A stretch of 16,547 nucleotides of DNA from Candidatus Brocadiia bacterium. Its GTDB lineage: Bacteria > Planctomycetota > MHYJ01 > WSZJ01. The notes under the pieces are model-generated. The model saw only the letters and a list, made by a program, of their open reading frames with translations. It made no database searches and had not been told where the DNA came from. Below are positions 7,776 through 15,628 of the stretch, piece by piece. Position 1 is the stretch's first letter. Each line of letters begins with the position of its first letter. The translations under genes and the position numbers were made by a program. Where the stretch lies: assembly GCA_013360825.1 (NCBI GenBank), contig JABWAY010000050.1:1-16547 (forward strand). Reading direction: 5' to 3'.

Positions 7776-7824
7776 CTGCCGCGAGCGAGCCGAGCGTTGC
7801 CCGAGGGCTGCTCGCTCGCGGCAG
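7776..7824. repeat. Inverted repeat, perfect 15-bp stem
   Basis: CTGCCGCGAGCGAGC (7776-7790) pairs without mismatch with GCTCGCTCGCGGCAG (7810-7824) across a 19-base loop. It is the strongest secondary structure in the window and lies 27 bases before the right 69-bp repeat. It may be part of the mobile element or a REP-like sequence. Confidence 0.65.
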
Positions 7825-7851
7825 CCTGCAACGCTTCACGGACAGGGTGCA

Positions 7852-7920
7852 CTCGCCCTGACCGGGCGAGTGACATTTCTACTTAGACGGAAACGGTGAC
7901 ATTTCTACTTGGCGTTGACA
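7852..7920 (+). repeat. 69-bp direct repeat, right copy (IS-end-like)
   Basis: Exact copy, in the same orientation, of 5047-5115. The two 15-bp GTGACATTTCTACTT motifs are at 7870-7884 and 7896-7910. Its TTGACA end abuts the 12-bp outer flank repeat, so this copy looks like the outer right terminus of the segment. Confidence 0.8.
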
Positions 7921-7932
7921 GACCCCTCGCCC
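7921..7932. repeat. 12-bp outer flank repeat, right copy (candidate target-site duplication)
   Basis: GACCCCTCGCCC, identical to 5042-5053. It directly follows the right 69-bp repeat. Confidence 0.4.
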
Positions 7933-7965
7933 CCGCTCCCCTGCCCCGAAATTTTCCGCACCCCC

Positions 7966-7994
7966 TTGCGCGTCCCTCGTCCACCGGATAGACT
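7966..7994 (+). promoter_or_regulatory. Candidate promoter of rplU
   Basis: TTGCGC (7966-7971) and TAGACT (7989-7994) are separated by 17 bases. The same -10 hexamer and spacing occur in front of the divergent ptsN-like gene, which supports both. The leader to the ATG at 8026 would be about 25 bases. It lies outside the insertion-like segment. Confidence 0.5.
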
Positions 7995-8025
7995 CCCCGC
8001 CCCTCAATCGTTCCTGGAGCGATCC

Positions 8026-8337
8026 ATGTACGCCATCATCCGTCTGGGCAATCACCAGTTCCGCGTCGAAAAAGGCGAGGTCTTCGCCGTCGACCGCATC
8101 CCCGGCAAGGTCGGCGGATCGGTGGACGTCACCGATGTGCTCTTCACCGCCAACGGCGCCGACATCAGGATCGGCACGCCGACGGTCAAGGGTGCCAAGG
8201 TCGTGGTCGACGTCCTGAAGGAGCAGAAGGGTCCGAAGATCCGGTTCACGAAGTTCGACCGGACGGACACCTACCGCCGCAAGCTGGGTCACCGCCAGCC
8301 GCAGACGCTGCTCAAGGTGAAGGACATCGTCTGCTAG
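8026..8337 (+). CDS. rplU: 50S ribosomal protein bL21
   Basis: This is a 103-aa protein of standard length. MYAIIRLGNHQFRVEKGE at the start and the C-terminal YRRKLGHRQPQTLLKVKDI segment are diagnostic for L21, which binds 23S rRNA domain VI. The ATG at 8026 has GGAG six bases upstream; the open frame extends further back without support. The partner gene rpmA (bL27), which normally follows, is absent: only 123 non-coding bases separate this gene from obg. Confidence 0.95.
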   Translation: MYAIIRLGNHQFRVEKGEVFAVDRIPGKVGGSVDVTDVLFTANGADIRIGTPTVKGAKVVVDVLKEQKGPKIRFTKFDRTDTYRRKLGHRQPQTLLKVKDIVC

Positions 8338-8338
8338 G

Positions 8339-8396
8339 CCGGTCCGGCGGCGACTCCTCTCCACGGGGGACGCCGGCGCCGACCTGTCCGGACCGG
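8339..8396 (+). other. Long-range hairpin in the rplU-obg spacer
   Basis: CCGGTCCGG (8339-8347) pairs perfectly with CCGGACCGG (8388-8396), nine pairs enclosing 40 bases that can pair internally (GGCGGCG with CGCC). It starts at once after the rplU stop. It may stabilise the mRNA end or tune obg expression; no known leader family is recognised. Confidence 0.35.
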
Positions 8397-8420
8397 ACGT
8401 ATTCCCGCCTGTGACCCTCC

Positions 8421-8446
8421 CGACCCCGCACCCCGCGGGGTCGTTT
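8421..8446 (+). terminator. Terminator-like hairpin just before obg
   Basis: CGACCCCGC (8421-8429) pairs perfectly with GCGGGGTCG (8435-8443) around five bases and is followed by TTTCG. Only three T residues follow, so read-through or attenuation is as likely as full termination. It ends about 15 bases before the obg start. Confidence 0.4.
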
Positions 8447-8460
8447 CGTCGGGACTCCCC

Positions 8461-9660
8461 ATGTTTCGCGATCACCTCTACCTGTATCTCAAGGCCGGCG
8501 ACGGCGGACGCGGGTGCGTCTCGTTCCTGCACGAGAAGTTCATGCCCAAGGGGGGGCCCGACGGCGGCGACGGCGGACGCGGGGGGGACCTGATCTTCGT
8601 CGCCAAGCCGGACCTGAACACGCTCTACCACCTGAGCCACCAGGTCCACCTCCGGGCGCCGTCCGGCGAACCCGGGCAGGGGAAGAACTGCTACGGCCGC
8701 GGCGGGCGCGACCTCGTCATCAAGGTGCCGGTGGGCACGATCATCCGCGACCGCGAGACCGGCGTCGTGCTCAAGGACCTCGTGCGCGCCGACGAACCCG
8801 TGGTCCTCTGCAAGGGCGGGCGCGGCGGCCGCGGGAACAAGACCTTCGCCGGCCCTCTCAACCAGATCCCGATGCAGTTCGAGGAGGGGCAGAAGGGCGA
8901 GGAACGCCGGGTGGAGCTGGAACTCAAGCTCATCGCGGACGTGGGGCTGGTCGGCCTCCCGAATGCGGGCAAGTCCACGCTCCTCTCGTCCATGTCCGAC
9001 GCGCGCCCGAAGATCGCCGATTACCCCTTCACGACCCTCATCCCCCAGCCGGGGATCGTCAGCGGGTCCGGGTACCGGTCCTTCGTGATGGCGGACCTCC
9101 CCGGATTGATCGAGGGAGCCCACACCGGGGTCGGGCTCGGCACGGTCTTCCTGAAACATGTCGAGCGCACCCGGGTCCTCGTCCATCTGGTCGACCTCGC
9201 GCCGCTCTCGGGCCCGCGCCCCGGCGCGGCCTGGAAGGTGATCCGTGCGGAGCTGGAGCAGTATTCCCGGCAGCTCGCGGGAAAGCCGGAGGTGGTGGTG
9301 GGGACGAAGTGCGACCTGCCGGGGTGGGAGAAGGGGGCGAAGGAGCTGGAGAAGGCGTGCGGGCGGAAGCCGATCGTCATCTCGGCGGCGACGCGGCAGG
9401 GGCTGAAGGAGCTGTCCCGGAAGCTTTTCGCCGCCCTGGACGCGGCCGGGGCCCCGGCGGAGGAGCAGGTGGCGCTTCCGCAGGCCGTCAAGCCGATGGT
9501 GACCGAGGCGGCGCCGCGGCCGCGGGCTGAGGACCCCGTTCCGGTCGTCCGCCCTGGGAGGGCGCGGGCGGCGAAGACGCCCTCCCGCAAGCCCGTCCGG
9601 AAGGTCCGCGCCGGGGCGGTGCCTGCGCGGAAGAAGAAGTCCGGGCGGGGGAAGCGTTGA
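8461..9660 (+). CDS. obg: Obg family GTPase (ribosome assembly)
   Basis: This 399-aa protein has the glycine-rich Obg fold at residues 1-158 (KAGDGGRGCVSF, GGPDGGDGGRGG), then the GTPase domain: G1 GLPNAGKST at 165-173, switch I YPFTTL at 188-193, G3 DLPG at 212-215, G4 TKCD at 282-285 and G5 SAA at 308-310. It assists 50S subunit maturation. There is no OCT domain; residues 340-399 are a Pro/Lys/Arg-rich basic tail that may contact rRNA. Start is the ATG at 8461, with no clear Shine-Dalgarno sequence. It follows rplU, as in most bacteria, but without rpmA between. Confidence 0.95.
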   Translation: MFRDHLYLYLKAGDGGRGCVSFLHEKFMPKGGPDGGDGGRGGDLIFVAKPDLNTLYHLSHQVHLRAPSGEPGQGKNCYGRGGRDLVIKVPVGTIIRDRETGVVLKDLVRADEPVVLCKGGRGGRGNKTFAGPLNQIPMQFEEGQKGEERRVELELKLIADVGLVGLPNAGKSTLLSSMSDARPKIADYPFTTLIPQPGIVSGSGYRSFVMADLPGLIEGAHTGVGLGTVFLKHVERTRVLVHLVDLAPLSGPRPGAAWKVIRAELEQYSRQLAGKPEVVVGTKCDLPGWEKGAKELEKACGRKPIVISAATRQGLKELSRKLFAALDAAGAPAEEQVALPQAVKPMVTEAAPRPRAEDPVPVVRPGRARAAKTPSRKPVRKVRAGAVPARKKKSGRGKR

Positions 9661-9730
9661 GAGGGCGGGAGGGGTCCGTTCCATCCCCGGGGCCCCCCAA
9701 CCTTCGCGGGAGCCGGTCGTTCAATCCTGA

Positions 9731-9745
9731 GCGGGGCTTCCCCGC
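9731..9745 (+). terminator. Weak hairpin downstream of obg
   Basis: GCGGGG (9731-9736) pairs with CCCCGC (9740-9745) over a three-base loop. No T-tract follows. A TACAAT hexamer at 9784-9789, 12 bases before the next ATG, may be a -10 box for the gspC-like gene, but no -35 is visible. Confidence 0.25.
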
Positions 9746-9801
9746 GACCTCATGAACCCCGCCCACTCCCCTCACCGCTCCGCTACAATCGTGCGCCTCC
9801 G

Positions 9802-10692
9802 ATGAAACGCGTCGAAATCGCCACCAACTTCGCCTGGGTCCTCAACTTCCTCGCCGCGTTCGGGATCTTTCTCTTCGCCTTCGTCTTCGTGATTTTCCCG
9901 CCGAATCCGAAGAAGACGGAGTATGCGGCCGCGGCGAAGAAGATGCCGCCGCCGGTGAAGGCCGAGGGGCCGGTTGATCGCGGGCGGTTTGCGCCGGTCT
10001 GGGGGACGAAGCTCGGGGATGTGACGGTTCCGCCGCCGACTCCGGGAGTCACGGGGTTTGAGACGAAGGTGGAGATTGCGGGTGTGATGAAGATGACCGA
10101 CCGCAAGAAGTCGCTTGCCTTCGTGAACATTCTCTCCGGCGGGGAGCAGCAGCGTGTCCGGGAGGGGGATTCGGTCCTCGGGGTGAAGGTGAAGGAGATC
10201 CGGTCCGTCTCCGTGGTGTTCGACCTCGGCGGGAAGGACATCGAGATTTTCACGAAGCGCGCGGCGATGAACTCGAAGGCGCCGACGCCGAACCGCGGGA
10301 CGGACAGCCCGTCGGCGCCGGGGGAATTCAGGACGAAGAAGGTCGGGGAATCGGAAAACCGGATCGACTGGGAGGTCGACCCGCGCGAGATCGATTTTGT
10401 CACGAAGAATGCCGACGGCCTGCTCGGGCAGCTGAAGCTCCGCCCGTATGCGCCGGAGGGCGGGGAAATGGGCGGGCTGATGGTGGACGAGATCACGCCG
10501 GGGTCGTTCGCGGCGGAGCGCGGGTTCCTCAAGGGCGACGTCGTCCGCGCGGTGGACGGGCAGGCCCTGACGTCGGTCGAGGAGATCAAGAAGTTCGCGA
10601 ACTCCGAGGAGATCGCGAAGAAGGGGTCGATCTCGATCTCGATCGAGCGGTCCGGCCGGAAAATCGACCTGGTCTACTCGGTCGGCAAGTAA
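9802..10692 (+). CDS. GspC-like protein with PDZ domain
   Basis: This is a 296-aa bitopic membrane protein: a short cytoplasmic start, one transmembrane helix at about 9-32, a Pro/Lys-rich linker, an HR-like beta domain at about 70-160 (LAFVNILSGGEQQRVREGDSVLGVKVKEI) and a C-terminal PDZ domain at about 205-295 with GLMVDEITPGSFAAERGFLKGDVVRAVDG. This order is that of the type II secretion protein GspC, which links the inner-membrane platform to the secretin. No other gsp gene is nearby, so it may serve a T2SS encoded elsewhere or a related pilus or secretion machine. A generic PDZ membrane protein is the alternative. Confidence 0.7.
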   Translation: MKRVEIATNFAWVLNFLAAFGIFLFAFVFVIFPPNPKKTEYAAAAKKMPPPVKAEGPVDRGRFAPVWGTKLGDVTVPPPTPGVTGFETKVEIAGVMKMTDRKKSLAFVNILSGGEQQRVREGDSVLGVKVKEIRSVSVVFDLGGKDIEIFTKRAAMNSKAPTPNRGTDSPSAPGEFRTKKVGESENRIDWEVDPREIDFVTKNADGLLGQLKLRPYAPEGGEMGGLMVDEITPGSFAAERGFLKGDVVRAVDGQALTSVEEIKKFANSEEIAKKGSISISIERSGRKIDLVYSVGK

Positions 10693-10752
10693 CCGGGCTT
10701 CCCCGGCGGGCCGATTTCCGGTGGAATGGAGCGCGGCGCACCGCGCCCACTC

Positions 10753-11511
10753 ATGATCATCGGCATCGACGTCGGCAACACGAACATCGACTTCGGATTC
10801 TTCGACGACGAGGATCGGTTCCTGTTCCAGGAACGCATCCCCACGGCGCGCGTCGAGGAGATTCTGACGCTCCATGAGCGCCTGCGGGAGTCGAAGGTCG
10901 TCTCGAGCGTCGAGCTGGTCCTCCTGGCCAGCGTCCGCCCGCAGCTCGACGCGTCTCTCATCACGTTCATCCGGAAGGCGTTCAAGGTGACGCCGAGGCG
11001 CGCGGGGCACGAGTTCGGTGTGCCGATCTGTGCGCGGGTCGAGGCGCCGGAGCGGGTGGGAATCGACCGTCTGATCAACGCCTGGGAGGCGCACCGGCGG
11101 ACGCGCACGGCCACGGTCGTGGCGAGCCTGGGGACGGCGCTGGTGGTGGACGCGGTCAGCGCCGGGGGCGAACTCCTGGGCGGGGCGATCGCGCCCGGAC
11201 TCCGCATCTCCGCGGCGGCGCTTCATGAGAAATGCGCGCAGCTGCCGCTGGTCGACCCGGCGCCGTTCCTGGACCCTGTGGGGCGGACGACCGAGCACGC
11301 GATGTCGGTGGGGCTGTTTCACGGGCTGGTCGGCGCCGCGCGACACCTGATCCGGCAGATGTCGGAGTCGCTCGGGGGCGGTGCGCGGGTGGTGGCGACG
11401 GGCGGGGACGCCGGGCGGCTGAAGCCGTACCTGCCGGAGATCCACGACCTTGTCCCGAACCTGACGCTGGTCGGGCTTCTGCACGCGTGGCGCGCCTCGG
11501 AGGGGCGGTGA
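10753..11511 (+). CDS. coaX: Type III pantothenate kinase
   Basis: This 252-aa enzyme of the ASKHA fold phosphorylates pantothenate, the first step of coenzyme A synthesis, and needs a monovalent cation. Start is placed at the ATG at 10753 so that the phosphate-1 motif DVGNTN is at residues 6-11, as in the family; an in-frame ATG at 10726 would add nine unlikely residues. GIDRLINA matches the pantothenate-binding GxDR motif, and LGTALVVDAV followed by GGAIAPGL matches the second ATP/substrate region, with TAL in place of the commoner TAT/TTT. ATGGDA near the C-terminus is the adenosine motif. The stop overlaps the next gene's GTG start. Confidence 0.88.
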   Translation: MIIGIDVGNTNIDFGFFDDEDRFLFQERIPTARVEEILTLHERLRESKVVSSVELVLLASVRPQLDASLITFIRKAFKVTPRRAGHEFGVPICARVEAPERVGIDRLINAWEAHRRTRTATVVASLGTALVVDAVSAGGELLGGAIAPGLRISAAALHEKCAQLPLVDPAPFLDPVGRTTEHAMSVGLFHGLVGAARHLIRQMSESLGGGARVVATGGDAGRLKPYLPEIHDLVPNLTLVGLLHAWRASEGR

Positions 11512-13040
11512 ACCGGGTCGCGGCGGCCGTGGCGGTCGCGGGAGCCGCGCTGGGGGTCGCGCTCGCCGGCTGGTACGTGCTGGGCGGAGGGACGGGGGAG
11601 GAGGAGATCCCGGCGAAGTCGCTGGCCGAGCTGAGGTCGGGGCGGGACCATCTCTCCCTGGTGATCTCCGGCCGGCTCCTGGCGGAAATCCTCCCCTGCG
11701 GCTGCCGGACGCCGCGAAAGGGCGGGATCGAGCGCCGTGCGACGGCGATCCGGGAGATGCTGAAGAAGGACCCGGCGACGGTGGTGGTGGACGCGGGGGA
11801 TTCCCTCGTCGACACCGATGCGAAGCGGAAGTCCGCGATTCCGGAGCTGGTCCGGCGCAAGGCCGAGGTGATGGCGGATTTCCTGAAGGAGACCGCCCCG
11901 GCCGCGCTGGCCCTGGGGGACCTCGATCTCCTGCTCGGCGCGGGGGGGGCGCACGACATCCTCCGGTCCCGCGGCCTCCGGCCCGTCCTCTCGAACCTCC
12001 GCGCCCCGGGGACGCCCGACCTGGCCGTCACCGAGGCGAAATGGACGACCTCGGGGTGGACGTTCCTCGCCGTGACGCTTCATGCCGAAAAACCCGATTC
12101 CGTCTCCGGGGAGATGGAGTGGCGGGATCCGATGGAGGCGCTGGACGGGGCGCTGCGCGAGGCGGGGCCGGTCGACATCGTGGTGATCTGCGCCCACGGG
12201 TTCGACGATGCGCTGGCGCGGAAGGTGATCCAGCGGCCGGGGCTGAAGATCCTGGTGGACGCCGACGGGCGTGTCCGGCTGCGTTCGACGTCGCGGACGG
12301 CGACGACGCTGATCGTCCGCCCGCCGGACAAGGGGGCGGAGATGCGGACGGTGGACCTGTGGCTGCGCCGCGGGGCGACGGGGTGGTATCCGGCGGAGCG
12401 CCTGGAGCGGATGGAGCTGGGGTACCCGGTGGACGACGGGACGGGGAGATTTTCGACGCCGGAGGAGGAGACTGCGGCCGCGAACGGTGCGGTGATCTAC
12501 GGAATCGGCGAGACGGCGCTCAGCGGGGAGTTCGCGAACGACCCCGCGTTGACGGAGTCGATCCGCGCCTACGAGGCCTGGGTCCGCGGGGATCTGCGCG
12601 AGATCCTCGCGAAGCGTGCGGCGGCGGCGCCGGCGGACGCGGTCTATCGCGGTGCGGAGGCGTGCGGGGCCTGCCACGCCCGCGAGCTGGAAAACTGGAA
12701 GACGACGTATCACGCGGAGGCCTGGAGAACGCTGGAGAACGAACCGGGCGGCGCGACACAGGACGCCGAGTGCGTTTCCTGCCATGTCTCCGGGTTCCTC
12801 CTCCCCGGCGGCCCCGCGCGCATCGAGGACACCGGGCCGTTCCGGGGGGTCCAGTGCGAGAGCTGCCATGTCCCCGCCGGTGTCCACCCCGGGGGCCCGA
12901 AGTTCGGGCGCGTCCGCGCGGACGGCTGCACGACCTGCCACTCGACCACGCGCGACCCGCGGTTCGACTTCAAGGCCTACCTTCCCTACGCCACATGCCG
13001 CGCACCCCGGAAACCGGGCGAGAACCGGGTCCCGCGCTAG
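11508..13040 (+). CDS. Metallophosphatase-like / tetraheme cytochrome c fusion protein
   Basis: This is a 510-aa protein, started at GTG 11508, which overlaps the coaX stop (GTGA). Residues 1-24 are a membrane anchor or uncleaved signal. Residues about 45-260 resemble calcineurin/5'-nucleotidase-type metallophosphatases (SGRLLAEILPCGCR, VVVDAGDS, ALALGDLDLL), with a Cys-Gly-Cys at 64-66 in place of an early metal motif, so phosphatase activity is doubtful. The C-terminal part has four CxxCH haem sites at 386, 422, 450 and 474 and looks like the cytochrome c554/c' group. It would be periplasmic and carry electrons. The same two-part layout is known from uncharacterised proteins of Deltaproteobacteria and Planctomycetes. 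The last 46 bases overlap the next gene. Confidence 0.75.
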   Translation: MNRVAAAVAVAGAALGVALAGWYVLGGGTGEEEIPAKSLAELRSGRDHLSLVISGRLLAEILPCGCRTPRKGGIERRATAIREMLKKDPATVVVDAGDSLVDTDAKRKSAIPELVRRKAEVMADFLKETAPAALALGDLDLLLGAGGAHDILRSRGLRPVLSNLRAPGTPDLAVTEAKWTTSGWTFLAVTLHAEKPDSVSGEMEWRDPMEALDGALREAGPVDIVVICAHGFDDALARKVIQRPGLKILVDADGRVRLRSTSRTATTLIVRPPDKGAEMRTVDLWLRRGATGWYPAERLERMELGYPVDDGTGRFSTPEEETAAANGAVIYGIGETALSGEFANDPALTESIRAYEAWVRGDLREILAKRAAAAPADAVYRGAEACGACHARELENWKTTYHAEAWRTLENEPGGATQDAECVSCHVSGFLLPGGPARIEDTGPFRGVQCESCHVPAGVHPGGPKFGRVRADGCTTCHSTTRDPRFDFKAYLPYATCRAPRKPGENRVPR

Positions 13041-13250
13041 CGCGGGTCCTCACCGCGCCGGGCGAGGGAGGGATCGCCGTCCTCTCGCTGGAGGGTCCCT
13101 CCGCGTCCGCGGCGCTCGACCGGCTGACGGGCGGACGGGCCTCGCAATTTCCCCCGGACGGGATCGTGCGCGCGTGGCTGGTCGAGGAGGGCCGGCGGAT
13201 CGACGAGGCGCTGCTCTGGCGGGCCGGGGACGCGGTCGAGGTCGTGGCGT
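12995..13250 (+). CDS. mnmE: MnmE/TrmE-like N-terminal fragment, cut at a junction
   Basis: The ATG at 12995 opens a frame whose residues 15-85 (ALARVLTAPGEGGIAVLS, IVRAWLVEEGRRIDEALL, GDAVEVV) match the N-terminal, formyl-THF-binding domain of the tRNA-modifying GTPase MnmE. In the family a YTGEDxxExxCHGG stretch and a helical and G domain of about 350 more residues follow. Here the match stops near 13245-13255, and what follows is antisense to a protein kinase, although the frame stays open. The gene is therefore truncated by a rearrangement or a false join. The start overlaps the cytochrome gene by 46 bases; no later start codon precedes the conserved ALARVLTAPGEGG. Confidence 0.6.
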
Positions 13251-14782
13251 TCGAGCGCCTCGAGCCCGAGCCTGCGTTCGATTCCGGCCGCGGACATCAG
13301 CGGCATCGGGTCCGCCGGGCGGGCGACGATGCGCAGCCCGTGCAGCGAGAGCGCCTCTTCGTAGCGCCCCAGCCCGCTGAGCACCGCCGCGCGGAACAGC
13401 ATCCCGGAATCGCCACCGATCGCGCCGAACAGCGGCTCGAGCTCCTCGAGCACCTGCGCGTCCGTGCGGCCCTGCGCGCGCGCGAACGTCGCCGCGAGCT
13501 CGAGCGTCTCCGCGCGCACCTCGGTCAATTCCTGCAGCGCCGGCGCGCGCAGCACGTCGAGGATGCGTTCGGTCGCCTCGAGCTGCTTGATGTCGTCGTC
13601 CTGCGCGCGACCTTCCGACCACAGCTGGCGCGCGTCGGCGATCGTGCGGCGCGCGACTGCGACCGCGCGCTCGCGCCTCTGGTCGTCGCGCTCGCGTTCG
13701 GCCTGCAGGCGCTCCTCCTCGGCGTCCTTCACCTGCTGCTCGGCGACGTTCTTCTCGCTGTTCGAGGTCTTCCACAGGTTGAAGACCCAGCGGAACGCGA
13801 GGCCGAGAGTGAGCGTGATGACGAGCGACGCCGCGACGATGCCGGTCGGCAGCGGATGGCGCCGGATCCAGCGCACGACGGGGTCGAAGAAACGCGGCGC
13901 GCGTGCGGTGACGGGCTTGCCTTCGCGCACGGCGAGCAGGTCCTCGACGAGCTCGGACGACGTCGTGTAGCGCTGCGCCGGATCCTTCTCCATGCAGCGG
14001 TGGATCACGGCCTCGAGGTCGCGCGGCACGTCGGGTCGCAGCTTGCGCACGCGCGTCGGCTCGCGCTGCAGGATCGAGTGCAGGATCGCCGACGCGTTGG
14101 TGCCCGCAAACGGCGCCTTGTCCGTGAGGAGCTCGTACAGCGTGACGCCGAGGCCCCAGATGTCCGCGCGCCCGTCGATGCGGCCAAATTCACCGGAGAT
14201 CTGCTCGGGCGCCATGTAGAGCGGCGTGCCGACGAGGTCGCCCGACTCCGTGACCGTGCCGCCGTCCTCGCCATCGATCTGGCGCGCGAGGCCGAAGTCG
14301 GTCAGCAGGATGCGCTCGCCGTCGCGCAGCAGGTTGCCGGGCTTGATGTCGCGGTGCAGCACCCCGCGCGCGTGCGCGTGGGCGAGCGCGGTCGCGACGT
14401 CGATGCCGATGCCGACGACGTCCTTCACCGCCAGCGGGCCCGCCTTGAGCACGCGGTCGAGCGACGGCCCGTCGACGAACTTCATCGTGAAGAAGTGGAA
14501 GTCCGCGCGCGAGCCGACCTCGTACACGTCGACGACGTTGGGGTGGCCGAGCTTGCCCATCGACTCGGCCTCGCGCAGGAAGCGCTTCACCGTGCGCTCG
14601 CGCAGCGCGAGATTGGGCGGCAGCACCTTGAGCGCCACGCGCCGGCCGATGCCCTTCTGCTCGGCCTCGAACACGATGCCCATGGCGCCGTGACCGACCT
14701 GGCGCTTGATCGTGTAGGCGTCCAGCGAGCGGTTGAGCGCCGCGACGGTGACCTGGACCGAGACGAGTTGGCTGTCGGCCAC
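13250..14782 (-). CDS. PknB-type membrane Ser/Thr protein kinase, C-terminus cut at a junction
   Basis: Starts at GTG 14782, nine bases after the kdsA stop; there is no ATG before the glycine loop. Kinase domain about 22-285: GHGAMG (30-35), Lys52 in VALKVLPP, Glu72 in the C-helix, HRDIKPGN (143-150), DFG (162-164), APE (191-193), so it should be active. One transmembrane helix lies near 312-336, followed by a charged coiled-coil stretch (about 341-380) and helical TPR-like sequence (ERILDVLRAPALQELT onward). This Hanks-type layout is common in Planctomycetes and Myxobacteria. The frame remains open to 13037, but from about residue 510 it is only the antisense of the mnmE-like gene, so the natural C-terminus is missing. 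Confidence 0.85.
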
Positions 14783-14791
14783 GGGAGCCCG

Positions 14792-15628
<837 letters not shown>

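Larger units (their letters stand above)
7621..7851. other. Non-coding, strongly palindromic region before the right repeat
   Basis: No credible gene lies between the HEAT-like gene and the right 69-bp repeat. The first 100 bases are unremarkable and carry no clear terminator. From 7725 three strong inverted repeats follow, listed separately. A short ORF through here is not supported by a ribosome binding site or by any recognisable protein. Confidence 0.6.
5042..7932. mobile_element. Insertion-like segment bounded by direct repeats, no transposase
   Basis: Perfect 69-bp direct repeats lie at both ends (5047-5115, 7852-7920) and the outer flanks share 12 bp. Between them are three genes on the plus strand whose codon use is visibly richer in A and T than the flanking housekeeping genes, plus a palindrome cluster. 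Removing 5054-7932 would leave one compact divergent promoter region between the ptsN-like gene and rplU. No recombinase gene is present. It could be a non-autonomous element, two IS-end remnants that trapped cargo, or an island between att-like sites. Confidence 0.5.

Noticed and set aside
7714..7899. 61-codon ORF ending inside the right 69-bp repeat, sharing its last 14 residues with an ORF ending in the left copy
   Set aside because: The shared peptide only reflects the shared DNA repeat; the upstream part runs through palindromes and there is no ribosome binding site.
7879..9684. 601-aa ORF on the minus strand antisense to rplU and obg
   Set aside because: It is a product of GC-rich codon bias; its sequence is Arg/Asp/Leu-rich low-complexity, and the opposite strand encodes clear L21 and Obg.
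9772..11484. 570-aa minus-strand ORF opposite gspC-like and coaX
   Set aside because: Antisense of two recognisable proteins, with Arg/Pro-rich composition and no domain.
11232..11507. Upstream extension of the cytochrome fusion protein
   Set aside because: It would overlap coaX in another frame for 270 bases and adds Gly/Arg/Ala-rich sequence; the GTG at 11508 gives a proper membrane anchor.
13037..13249. Last ~70 residues of the open kinase frame as genuine protein
   Set aside because: These codons are the exact antisense of the MnmE-like N-terminal domain, which is the better coding call.
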